Shown here one piece after another: positions 1-7,465 of a stretch of 13,349 nucleotides of DNA. The DNA comes from JBGTBQ01 sp041749275 (GTDB taxonomy: Bacteria > Acidobacteriota > Blastocatellia > Pyrinomonadales > Pyrinomonadaceae), in assembly GCA_041749275.1 (NCBI GenBank), contig JBGTBQ010000341.1, forward strand, positions 1 to 13,349, read 5' to 3'. Under the pieces are notes generated by a model, which was not told the origin of the DNA, ran no database searches, and worked only from the letters and a program-made list of their open reading frames with translations. The translations under genes and the position numbers were made by a program. Within the stretch, counting starts at the first letter, position 1. Each line of letters starts with the position of its first letter.

Positions 1-1747
1 CGCGCAAGGGCGTCCGCTCGACGCCGAACGCGCGCTCCGGCCCGCGCGCGAGACGGCGCGTTTCCCGACGCTCGACTACGAACTGGCGAGCATCTTGGCC
101 GCCGCCGGACTCTACGACGAAGCGGCGGAGGAACTCGCACGCTCCTTCACGATCAAAGAAGGACAAATCGAGACGCGACTTGCCGGCGGCATCCCATCTC
201 GCGCCGCGAGCTTCACCGAACTGCTCGCGCCCGAACGCCGCTCCGGCCTCTTCCAGTTCAGGGGCGCGGGGACGGAGGCCGACGCGCGAATGCTGAAGGG
301 GTTGCTGGCGCTTCACCTTGCCACGAAGAAGGGCGTCGCGCCGCGCACGGGCGAGGGGAAGGAAGCGACGGAGGCGACGGCGGAGTTCGTCGCGGGCGAC
401 GACGCGATGCGCGCCTTTCGTCAGCTCTACGCGGCGAACCGGCTGACGCGGCATGGCGTGGCGCTCGGCGTCGCGCTCGACGCGACCGAGTCGGCGAAGC
501 GTGGACTCGAAGCGGCGCTCGATGTGCCGCACGCTTCGGTCGCGCTCTTTGCCGACGAGCTGTACGACGTGCGCGCGCGGGCCATCGCTTCGGGGATGAC
601 GACGAACGCGCCCGACACGCCGCGCGAACTGATGTCGAAGGTCATCCGCGGGCGCGTCGAAGACCTCGCCGGGTGGGCCTTGCTCAATCAGGGCGAAGCG
701 GGCGAGGCGGTCGTGCGTTTGCGGCGCGCGGTGAGTGTGCTGCCCGAAAACAGCATCTGGTGGAAATCCGCGCAATGGCGTCTCGGCGCGGCGCTCGATG
801 CGAGCGGCAACCAGAAGGAAGCGCTCAACTCATACATCAGGAGTTACCGGATCGGTGCGCCCGACCCCGTCCGCTTCCCCGTCATCGAAGCACTGTATCG
901 CCGGGTCAACGGCACCGTCGAAGGACTCGACCGGCTCCTCACTGTTCCCACCGAGACCGCCGCGAACCTACCGGCTCAAGCCTCTCCGACCGCGCTGCCT
1001 CCAACCGAAACGCCCGCGCCGACGCCCGAAGCGACGCCGACGCCAGACGCGCCGCCCGCCAACACCCCGACGCCCACTCCCGTCGAGGCCGCGCCGGTGA
1101 GCGACCCGGCGACTACTCCGACGCCGTCTCTCACACCGGAGGCGACGCCGACGCCGATTCCTACGCCGGAGCAGATGCCGATTGAAACACCGACGCCCGC
1201 GCCCGTCTCGTCGGAGACGCCGTCTCCGGCCCCGACCGAAACGCCGACTCCAACACCGACTGAAGCACCGTCGCCGACTCCGACACCAACTTTAACCGAA
1301 CAGCCGACACCGACGCCCGAACGAGCGGCGGAACCCACGCCGACGCCCACTCCCGAACAGGCGACAGCGCCCACGGAAACAGTCGTCGCGGCGCCCTCCG
1401 CTCCGCCACCGACGCCGGAGCAGACGCCCGAAACGACGCGCAAGCGCAGGGTTATGAGCGAAGGCTGCGCGTTGACGGTGGGCGAAAGCTCCGTCACGAT
1501 GGCAGTCGGCGGTTCGGCACTGCTTGCCGTCAAGGTGGAAAACTACAACGGCCCCGCGCCGCCGCGCCTCAACGTCTCGACGCCCAACTGGGCCGACATC
1601 ATCCTCCTCGCCGAGCCGCGCACGGACGCGGATGGCTCCCACACGTCGCGCTTCACCGTCACCTCGACCAGCAAAAAGACGGGCGCCTTCATCGTCGCCT
1701 TCTCCTCGCCGTGCGGCAAGCGTGAGGTGACGGTGAACGTCCAGTGA
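1..1747 (+). CDS. TPR protein with Thr/Pro-rich linker and C-terminal Ig-like domain (5' end outside window)
   Basis: The reading frame is open from the first complete codon (base 2) to the TGA at 1745-1747, with no convincing start, so the N-terminus lies upstream of the window; a TTG at 95 is probably internal. The visible part begins with helical, Ala/Glu/Leu-rich sequence. Around bases 660-940 it has TPR-like helix pairs (motifs such as GWALLNQGEAGEAVVRL and WRLGAALDASGNQKEAL). A low-complexity linker of Thr-Pro repeats spans about 965-1440. The last ~95 residues (from about 1450) look like a small beta-sandwich that starts near a Cys in EGCALTVG and ends near a second Cys in SSPCGKRE, a plausible disulfide pair in an exported domain. 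TPRs mediate protein contacts; the linker and Cys pair suggest an envelope location. No enzymatic motif is visible. An AT-rich inverted repeat overlaps the stop codon. The fold assignments are by eye only. Confidence 0.75.
   Translation, partial: AQGRPLDAERALRPARETARFPTLDYELASILAAAGLYDEAAEELARSFTIKEGQIETRLAGGIPSRAASFTELLAPERRSGLFQFRGAGTEADARMLKGLLALHLATKKGVAPRTGEGKEATEATAEFVAGDDAMRAFRQLYAANRLTRHGVALGVALDATESAKRGLEAALDVPHASVALFADELYDVRARAIASGMTTNAPDTPRELMSKVIRGRVEDLAGWALLNQGEAGEAVVRLRRAVSVLPENSIWWKSAQWRLGAALDASGNQKEALNSYIRSYRIGAPDPVRFPVIEALYRRVNGTVEGLDRLLTVPTETAANLPAQASPTALPPTETPAPTPEATPTPDAPPANTPTPTPVEAAPVSDPATTPTPSLTPEATPTPIPTPEQMPIETPTPAPVSSETPSPAPTETPTPTPTEAPSPTPTPTLTEQPTPTPERAAEPTPTPTPEQATAPTETVVAAPSAPPPTPEQTPETTRKRRVMSEGCALTVGESSVTMAVGGSALLAVKVENYNGPAPPRLNVSTPNWADIILLAEPRTDADGSHTSRFTVTSTSKKTGAFIVAFSSPCGKREVTVNVQ
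965..1440 (+). repeat. Thr-Pro codon repeat tract (low-complexity linker)
   Basis: About 475 bases are built from variants of ACGCCGAC / ACGCCCACTCCC, encoding degenerate TPTP, ETPTP and PTPE units inside the TPR protein. It is a coding low-complexity tract rather than an independent element: there are no fixed-length units and no spacers. It presumably forms an extended linker between the TPR part and the C-terminal beta domain. The minus strand reads as a long Gly/Val-rich open frame, which is a shadow of the repeats. Confidence 0.85.
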
Positions 1748-1766
1748 ATTTAGCCAGTGCTAAATT
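1747..1766. promoter_or_regulatory. Perfect 8-bp inverted repeat between the TPR gene and the islet
   Basis: AATTTAGC-CAGT-GCTAAATT is a perfect 8+8 palindrome around a 4-base centre. It starts on the last base of the TPR stop codon and ends 39 bases before the next ATG. It is AT-rich in a GC-rich setting and has no T-tract, so a protein operator for the downstream islet is as likely as a weak terminator hairpin. A TAGAAT at 1793-1798 could be a -10 element, but it sits so close to the ATG (1806) that the mRNA would be nearly leaderless, and I see no -35. Confidence 0.45.
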
Positions 1767-1805
1767 GGATGGTACACGCGCGGCAAAGAAAGTAGAATAC
1801 AAGCC

Positions 1806-2918
1806 ATGAGTGTTGTAACAGCCAGCTATTATCCCTCCGTGACTGCCGCTGTTGTGTCGGGCAGTAAGTGGTTGCCTCCCAGCTTGCCTACAACAACTCC
1901 CCGGATCAGCGAATCACCGGACACACTTTTACGCATCGAGGTTCCAGAATTCGACCTCTATTTGGCGACGACGCTCACCGGCCCGAAGATTAATGCTGAC
2001 TACAGCATCGTCATTATCGAGGCACTAATTGACCCCGATGTGTCTGTACTGCTAACCCTCAAAAATCAGGTTGCGGATGACGCGGGCAATCTCCAAATTA
2101 AAGAAGTGTCCATAAACTTCGATGTGATCGAGCACCGTCCGCGCGCGCACTTCCTTGCCGCCAGCTTGTACGCAATGTTCTCCCTCGCGGGGCCGGTCAA
2201 TATTGTGATTCCCGAAATGGGGATTAGTATCGGAGCGAACTTTAGTATGCCCCTTCCGAAGATTAGTGAGTTGCTGCAAGGCAGGCAAACTTACTACGGG
2301 TTGATGGTCATTGAGCGCGCTATCAGTCTGCGATTTGAAGTGCCGGAACACATTTCGGGAGATGACATGAATGCCATCTCCTTCACTTACCACGCCATTA
2401 TGGAGCGCACGTTCGATTGGGTGGCGAAATTCATTGCGCCGCTTCCGCTGCCGGCGAACGAAGATAGCTTGACATGGCTAAATAACCTGCCAAGCAGAGA
2501 GATGGGCGGTTCCGTGTACAGATTACCGTTCGGCCCGGACCCAACTTCACGCACAATCTTCGGGCAGATCATACCGCTCGGGCCTCAAACGATATTCATT
2601 GACGATGGGGTTTTTCAAAATCTTGAAGAGGTGAGGCGTGAGATTGCCAAAGATGACGGACATATTGTGCCTGTGACAGTCCGCTCCCTCAGCGGCATGG
2701 GCAGGTATCATTTTCCGCACGCGCCCCAATTGTCCGAATCGCGCTGGGATGAAAAGATCGAAGCGTGTATCAGACTTGAAGATCAGTTGAACGAGCGCTT
2801 GGCGGACCGATACAACGAACTAGCTGCTTCCACGTTAGACAGCCTCACCCCGCAAGAAATCAAAGCCGTGACAGAGCGACCCGGCTTAGACGAGGACGCT
2901 CATCTAATCCGAGATTAG
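1806..2918 (+). CDS. Unrecognised 370-aa protein paired with a PIN nuclease
   Basis: I do not recognise a family. The first ~250 residues alternate short hydrophobic strands (LLRIEVPEFDLYLATTL, YSIVIIEALI, PVNIVIPEMGISIGANF) with no signal peptide or clear membrane helix, suggesting a cytoplasmic beta-rich fold. The C-terminal ~75 residues are charged and helical (RLEDQLNERLADRYNELAAS) and end in an acidic tail. A 60-base sample (1981-2040) is about 48% GC, far below the neighbours, and codon use is mixed, so recent acquisition is likely. It ends 14 bases before the PIN-domain gene on the same strand, so the two are probably co-transcribed. By analogy with toxin-antitoxin operons it could be the partner, inhibitor or sensor of that nuclease, but at 370 aa it is much larger than usual VapB antitoxins and no DNA-binding motif is evident. 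The ATG at 1806 has no strong Shine-Dalgarno sequence. Confidence 0.8.
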   Translation: MSVVTASYYPSVTAAVVSGSKWLPPSLPTTTPRISESPDTLLRIEVPEFDLYLATTLTGPKINADYSIVIIEALIDPDVSVLLTLKNQVADDAGNLQIKEVSINFDVIEHRPRAHFLAASLYAMFSLAGPVNIVIPEMGISIGANFSMPLPKISELLQGRQTYYGLMVIERAISLRFEVPEHISGDDMNAISFTYHAIMERTFDWVAKFIAPLPLPANEDSLTWLNNLPSREMGGSVYRLPFGPDPTSRTIFGQIIPLGPQTIFIDDGVFQNLEEVRREIAKDDGHIVPVTVRSLSGMGRYHFPHAPQLSESRWDEKIEACIRLEDQLNERLADRYNELAASTLDSLTPQEIKAVTERPGLDEDAHLIRD

Positions 2919-2932
2919 CGCCGAAAGCCATT

Positions 2933-3412
2933 ATGACGCTTGGCCCCAGACCCACCCACGTAGCTTTAGTTCTTGATAACGATGTATTGACTGACTGGAG
3001 AGCGCGCAGGCCAACCATCGTGCAGGCAATCAAAGATTACATCGCGATAGCCAAGTTTCCACCGGCGCTGACCTCGGTAACGGTTTTCGAAATGCTGCAC
3101 GGATTCGAGAAGGACGCCGTTTCATCAGGCGGAATGAGCGAACGCACAAGGCTGGATAAAGAGCACGCCCGGATACTGACCCGTGATTGCATCGTACTTC
3201 CTTTTAACGAAGGCGCAGCCGAGATCGCCGCCTACATCTTTCCTCGACTTTCACAGAAAGAGCGAAACAAACTTTGGGCTGATGTGTTTATTGCCGCCAC
3301 TGCCTTAGCTCACGAATATGGCGTTGCCACACGCAACCGGACTGACTTCGAGCTTCTTGCCAGCCATATGCCCCCGCCCTATCCGGCACTCCGCATCCAA
3401 ATCTGGAAATAA
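2933..3412 (+). CDS. PIN-domain ribonuclease (VapC-like)
   Basis: At 159 aa this is slightly longer than a typical ~130-aa VapC. The four acidic residues of the PIN active site appear in order and with normal spacing: D15 (VLDNDVLTDW), E53 (TVFEMLHGFE), D117 (LWADVFIAATA) and D138 (ATRNRTDFELL). PIN proteins are Mg2+-dependent nucleases, mostly cutting structured RNA such as tRNA or rRNA. The intact quartet predicts an active enzyme. It starts 14 bases after the 370-aa gene and shares its lower GC content, which argues that the two form one module. It converges on trxC, with only 16 bases between the stop codons. There is no VapB/AbrB- or RHH-type small antitoxin gene upstream, so the usual partner is absent or replaced by the 370-aa protein. 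The PIN assignment is strong; toxin function is inference. Confidence 0.85.
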   Translation: MTLGPRPTHVALVLDNDVLTDWRARRPTIVQAIKDYIAIAKFPPALTSVTVFEMLHGFEKDAVSSGGMSERTRLDKEHARILTRDCIVLPFNEGAAEIAAYIFPRLSQKERNKLWADVFIAATALAHEYGVATRNRTDFELLASHMPPPYPALRIQIWK

Positions 3413-3428
3413 TCATCACAGAGACGAA

Positions 3429-3881
3429 TTAGACGTGCGCCGCGAGGTGCGAGGCAAGGACGTGCTTGGGCTGCGCGCCGACGATGCGCTCGACGATCTG
3501 GCCGTTCTTGTAGACGAAGAGCGCCGGGATGCTGCGGATGCCGAGCGCCGAAGAGGTGCGCGGGTTATCGTCCACGTTGAGCTTGGCGATGCGGTAGCGC
3601 CCCTGTGATTCGGCGGCCAACTCGTCGAGCGCGGGCGCGATCATCCGGCACGGCCCGCACCACGGCGCCCAACAGTCGAGCAGCACGGGCCGCGCCGTGG
3701 AGGCTTCCACCACTTCGCGCGCGAAACTCTCGTCCGTCACCGTCAACGGTTTGCTCATGTCCGAGTCGCCGCCGACTCGCAGTTCCGCCCCGCACCTGCC
3801 GCACACCGGCTGACTCGCCGCCGCCGCCGCCTCGTCCACGCGGTTCTTCGTACCGCACTTCGCACACGTCGTAATCGTCAT
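3429..3881 (-). CDS. trxC: Thioredoxin with N-terminal zinc ribbon (thioredoxin 2 / TrxC type)
   Basis: This is a 150-aa cytoplasmic disulfide reductase. The N-terminal segment has two CxxC knuckles (C6/C9 and C27/C30), the zinc-ribbon extension that marks TrxC rather than TrxA. The thioredoxin fold follows, with the canonical redox site WCGPC at residues 74-78, the cis-Pro region RSIPALFVYKNG, and a C-terminal helix. E. coli TrxC is 139 aa, so the length fits. The start is supported by GGAGAGGG about 8 bases upstream of the ATG on the minus strand. The zinc knuckles in family members are linked to redox sensing, and substrates include ribonucleotide reductase and methionine sulfoxide reductases. 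It is divergent from the M61 peptidase gene and convergent with the PIN gene. High GC content matches the host backbone, so it marks the right edge of the foreign-looking islet. Confidence 0.95.
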   Translation of the reverse strand: MTITTCAKCGTKNRVDEAAAAASQPVCGRCGAELRVGGDSDMSKPLTVTDESFAREVVEASTARPVLLDCWAPWCGPCRMIAPALDELAAESQGRYRIAKLNVDDNPRTSSALGIRSIPALFVYKNGQIVERIVGAQPKHVLASHLAAHV

Positions 3882-4065
3882 CGCCGTTTCCCTCTCCGCA
3901 CAACGTTTCTCTTGCGAAGAAGGTACAACTTGTTAAATCGCGCTGGCAAACCCGCGGCGGCGCGCACGCCGTCGCGGTCGCGCGCCGTTTCGTAGTAAGA
4001 TGCGCGGACCGAAAGTTTTCTCCCACGAACATCTACAACATAGGGCAAAGGAAGTGTCGAACACG

Positions 4066-5922
4066 ATGCGTCATACACGACTCGGCGCCGCCCTCGCGGC
4101 CTCCCTTTTCTTATCTCTCTTCATCATGGCTTCGACCCGCGCGCAGACTGCCAATGCGCCGGAGATCAGTTACACCGTCTCGATGTCGCGGCCCGAAACG
4201 CATCTTCTGGAAGTCGAGGCGCGACTGCGCTGGCGCGAGGGAGCGCCGGCGCGTGTGGACTTCGTGATGCCGGTCTGGACGCCCGGCTCCTACCTCGTGC
4301 GCGAGTTCGAGCGCCACGTGCGGGACTTCGCGGCGACGGACGGCGGCGGGCGCGCGCTCCAGTGGAGCAAGGCGAGCAAGAACACTTGGCGCGTCGAGAC
4401 GGCGGGCGGGCGTGACGTGCGCGTGCGCTATAACGTCTACGCGAACGAGTTGACCGTGCGGACGAGCGAGCTGAACGACCGCCACGCTTTCTGGAATAAC
4501 ACGGCGCTGCTGATGTATCCCGAAGGGCATCTGGCCGCGCCCTCGACCGTGCGCGTCGCGCCGCGCGAGGGCTGGAAGATCGCCACGGGCCTGCCCGCCG
4601 TCTCCGGCGAGCGCAATACTTACCGCGCCGAAAACTTCGACATTCTTTACGACTCGCCATTCCTCGTCAGCGATTTTAAGAGCGTCTCGTTCGAGGTGCG
4701 CGGCGTCCCGCATCGCATCGTCGTTGACGGCGAGGGGAACTACGACCTTGAAAAGATGCGCCGCGACGTACAAAAGACGGTCGAGGCCAACGTCGAGATG
4801 ATGAAGGAACTGCCTTTGCGCGACTACACCTTCATCCTGATGACCCATCCGACCGTGAGCGGCGGTCTTGAACATCTGAACTCGACCGCGCTCATCTGGC
4901 GTCGCCACAACTTTCGCGCCGACGCTTCGTGGCGAGATTTTCTCGGCCTCGTCTCGCACGAATACTTCCACCTCTGGAACGTCAAGCGCATCCGACCGGA
5001 CGCGCTCGGCCCCTTCGACTACACGCGCGAGAACCACACGCGCCTGCTCTGGGTCGCCGAGGGCGGGACGAGTTACTACGCCGACTTGCTTGTGCGACGC
5101 GCGGGACTCATGACCGACAAGCAGTATCTCGAAGCGGTCGCCAAGTCGTTCAAGAGCTTGCAGGAGACGCCGGGCCGTCTTGCGATGAGTCTCGAAGAGG
5201 CGAGCTATGACGCGTGGATCAAGTATTACCGACCGGATGAGAACTCGATCAACTCTTCCATCTCTTATTACGACAAGGGCGCGATAGTGAGCCTCCTGCT
5301 CGATCTGGAAATCCGCAAACGCTCGAACGGGGCGCGCTCGCTCGACGATGTGATGCGCGCGCTCTACACCGATTTTTTCAAACAGAATCGCAACTACACG
5401 CCCGAAGATTTTCAACGCACGGCTGAACGCGCGGCGGGCGGCTCGCTCGACGACTTCTTCCGCCGTTACGTGCGCGGGCGCGACGAACTCGACTACAACG
5501 CGGCGCTCGCCGTCGTCGGCCTGCGTCTCGACACGACGGGCGCGGGCGACAGCGGGCGGCCCGTTGCGGAGAAAGCCTACTTCGGCGCGACGCTCACGCA
5601 GGAGGGCGACCGCCTCCTCGTCCGCAACGTCCCCGCCGGCACGCCCGCCTACGAGCAGGGTCTCAACGCCAACGACCAGATCGTCGCCGTGGACGGTCAG
5701 CGCGCCACGAGCGACTTCCTGAACGCGCGCCTCGAAGAGAAACGCCCCGGCGAAACGGTCGCCCTCACCGTCTTCCGTTTCGACGAGCTACGCACCTTCA
5801 ACGTCAAACTCGGCGGGCGCGTTGACGCTCCCTATCGTCTCCTGCCCGTCAAGCAACCGACCGAGGAACAGACGCGCAACTATCAATCGTGGCTCGGCGC
5901 GCCCTTCCCACGAACGAACTAG
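4066..5922 (+). CDS. Secreted M61 family (glycyl aminopeptidase-like) metallopeptidase with PDZ domain
   Basis: I chose the ATG at 4066 because it begins a good signal peptide (MRHTRLGAALAASLFLSLFI, likely cut near STRA/QTA). The frame is open further upstream to 4000, but that would bury the signal. The 618-aa product has an N-terminal beta domain (about 30-200), then the M61 catalytic domain with the zinc motif HEYFH (H298, E299, H302) in SHEYFHLWNVKRIRP and the third ligand E332 in WVAEGGTSYYADL. A C-terminal PDZ domain (about 504-585) contains RNVPAGTPAYEQGLNANDQI. M61 enzymes remove N-terminal Gly or Ala residues, and the PDZ may bind C-termini of substrates. A periplasmic or exported peptide-degrading role is likely. 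The upstream leader holds AAAGGAAG, 12 bases before the ATG. It is divergent from trxC. Confidence 0.93.
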   Translation: MRHTRLGAALAASLFLSLFIMASTRAQTANAPEISYTVSMSRPETHLLEVEARLRWREGAPARVDFVMPVWTPGSYLVREFERHVRDFAATDGGGRALQWSKASKNTWRVETAGGRDVRVRYNVYANELTVRTSELNDRHAFWNNTALLMYPEGHLAAPSTVRVAPREGWKIATGLPAVSGERNTYRAENFDILYDSPFLVSDFKSVSFEVRGVPHRIVVDGEGNYDLEKMRRDVQKTVEANVEMMKELPLRDYTFILMTHPTVSGGLEHLNSTALIWRRHNFRADASWRDFLGLVSHEYFHLWNVKRIRPDALGPFDYTRENHTRLLWVAEGGTSYYADLLVRRAGLMTDKQYLEAVAKSFKSLQETPGRLAMSLEEASYDAWIKYYRPDENSINSSISYYDKGAIVSLLLDLEIRKRSNGARSLDDVMRALYTDFFKQNRNYTPEDFQRTAERAAGGSLDDFFRRYVRGRDELDYNAALAVVGLRLDTTGAGDSGRPVAEKAYFGATLTQEGDRLLVRNVPAGTPAYEQGLNANDQIVAVDGQRATSDFLNARLEEKRPGETVALTVFRFDELRTFNVKLGGRVDAPYRLLPVKQPTEEQTRNYQSWLGAPFPRTN

Positions 5923-6103
5923 CTCGAAGCCGGGAGCGCGGGCGGCGCGCCCACATCGAGCGCCGTCCGGCTCGAAGAAAGGATTCGCATTCACTCAAGC
6001 GCGAACTTCAGCGCGGCTTCGTTTCGCGCTCGCGCGCTCCCGACCTCAAGCGGCAATTGTGTAAGGGGTCTCTTTCTTCTCAACGGTTGTCGAGGCCGAA
6101 CGT

Positions 6104-7465
6104 TTGAAACCTGAAGCGGACGGAGCCACTACGTTGACAGCCCCCGCGCCCAACACGTCGCTGCTGCGCGTGCTGGGGGTGACGTTTGGGCTGGCGGTGA
6201 CAGTCGGCGGGACTATCGGCATGGGCATCCTGCGGACGCCCGGCGAAGTGGCGGCGCAGTTGCCCGTGCCCGCGCTGTTCGTCGGCGCGTGGATCGCGGG
6301 CGGGTTGTATGCGCTGCTCGGGGCCGTGTCGGTCGCGGAACTGGGGGCGCTGGTCCCGCGCTCGGGAGGGCTGTACGTTTTCGCGCGGCGCGCGCTTGGC
6401 CCTTACGCGGGCTTCGTCGTCGGCTGGAGCGATTGGATTTCGACGTGCGCCACGCTCGCCGTCATCGCGCTGGTGATCGGCGAATACACGGGGATGCTCG
6501 TGCCCGCGCTCGCCGGGCGGGACAAGGCGGTCGCGTTGACAATCCTCGGCGGGTTCGCCGTCTTTCACTGGGGCGGGGTGCGCTGGGGCAGTCGCGCGCA
6601 GGGTCTGACGAGTCTCCTCAAGGCACTCGCCTTCGCCGCCTTGATCGCGGCCTGTTTCATGTACGGCGGCAGGACGGAGACAGCCGCGCCGCCCGCGCCG
6701 CCCGTGCTCGCCGGGTGGGGACTTCTGGCCGCGCTCGTGGTCGCGTTGCAGGGCGTGATCTATACATACGACGGATGGTACGGCCCTGTCTATTTCGGCG
6801 AAGAGGTCAGGCGCCCGGCGAGCGACATTCCGCGCGCGATGATCGGGGGCGTGCTGCTCGTCATCGTAATTTATCTCTTGGTCAACGCCGCGCTGCTCTA
6901 CGTGTTGCCGCTCGGACGGCTGGCAGGTGATAAACTCGCGCTGGGCACGGCGGCAGGCGTCATCTTCGGGCGCGCCGGGGGAGAGGTCATCGCGGGGCTG
7001 GCGACCATCTCGATGTTGAGCACCATCAATGCCTACGTCTTGAGCGCACCGCGCATTCTGTACGCCATGGGCCGCGACCGATTGTTTTGGGAGGGCGCGA
7101 CGAGGGTGAACCGGGGCGGGACGCCGACCGTCGCGCTGGTCTTGAGTGTGACGGTGGCCGTGGCCTTCATCGCAACGGGCACGTTTAACGAGGTGCTGGC
7201 CGTGCTCTCCTTCTTCCTCGTGACGAACTACGTATCGAGTTTCGTGTCCGTCTTTGTCTTGCGTCACAAAGAGCCGGACGCGCCGCGCCCCTTCCGCGCG
7301 TGGGGCTATCCGTGGACGACGGCGCTTGCGCTTATATGCTCCGTCGCGTTCCTCGCGGGCGCCATCGCCGCCGACACGCAGAACAGCCTCTACGCGCTCG
7401 GCGTCCTAGCCACGAGTTACCCGGCGTATCTTCTGGTCAAACGGCTCGTGAGGACGACAGAGTGA
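6104..7465 (+). CDS. APC-superfamily amino-acid permease
   Basis: This is a 453-aa integral membrane protein with about 12 hydrophobic segments. TM1 carries the APC signature GGTIGMGILRTPG (residues ~36-48), where an unwound helix with the GxxxGxGI backbone binds the substrate's alpha-amino and carboxyl groups. TM2 follows with WIAGGLYALLGAVSVAELGA, and the hallmark YFGEEVRRPASDIPRAM loop comes after TM6. The best start is the TTG at 6104: a stop lies in frame at 6062, no ATG or GTG fits before TM1, and GAGG sits 8 bases upstream. The arrangement resembles LAT/YfnA-like permeases. Substrate specificity cannot be read from sequence. The last codon overlaps the crotonase start (TGATG), so both are made from one mRNA. 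Confidence 0.92.
   Translation: MKPEADGATTLTAPAPNTSLLRVLGVTFGLAVTVGGTIGMGILRTPGEVAAQLPVPALFVGAWIAGGLYALLGAVSVAELGALVPRSGGLYVFARRALGPYAGFVVGWSDWISTCATLAVIALVIGEYTGMLVPALAGRDKAVALTILGGFAVFHWGGVRWGSRAQGLTSLLKALAFAALIAACFMYGGRTETAAPPAPPVLAGWGLLAALVVALQGVIYTYDGWYGPVYFGEEVRRPASDIPRAMIGGVLLVIVIYLLVNAALLYVLPLGRLAGDKLALGTAAGVIFGRAGGEVIAGLATISMLSTINAYVLSAPRILYAMGRDRLFWEGATRVNRGGTPTVALVLSVTVAVAFIATGTFNEVLAVLSFFLVTNYVSSFVSVFVLRHKEPDAPRPFRAWGYPWTTALALICSVAFLAGAIAADTQNSLYALGVLATSYPAYLLVKRLVRTTE

Noticed and set aside
965..1440. CRISPR-like or tandem-repeat array
   Set aside because: Units are short, degenerate and continuous in reading frame, with no unique spacers; it is a coding linker.
976..1533. Gly/Val-rich minus-strand frame resembling a repeat protein
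   Set aside because: It is produced by the Thr-Pro codon repeats on the plus strand; there is no ribosome site.
1747..1766. CIRCE heat-shock operator
   Set aside because: CIRCE has 9-base arms TTAGCACTC/GAGTGCTAA separated by 9 bases; here the arms differ and the spacer is 4 bases.
3944..3949. TTGCCA on the minus strand as the trxC -35 element
   Set aside because: At the right spacing the -10 position reads poorly (GTACCT or TGTACC), so I could not support a promoter.
4111..5415. Long minus-strand open frame (434 codons)
   Set aside because: It lies opposite the M61 peptidase, which has a signal peptide, HEYFH and a PDZ domain; the minus frame has no domain features.
5999..6029. GCGCGAA/TTCGCGC inverted repeat after the M61 gene
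   Set aside because: It has a 17-base loop, no T-tract and high background GC, so it is not convincing as a terminator.
6080..7267. Long minus-strand open frame (395 codons)
   Set aside because: It is antisense to the APC permease, with His/Arg/Gln-rich low-complexity sequence typical of a GC-rich shadow frame.
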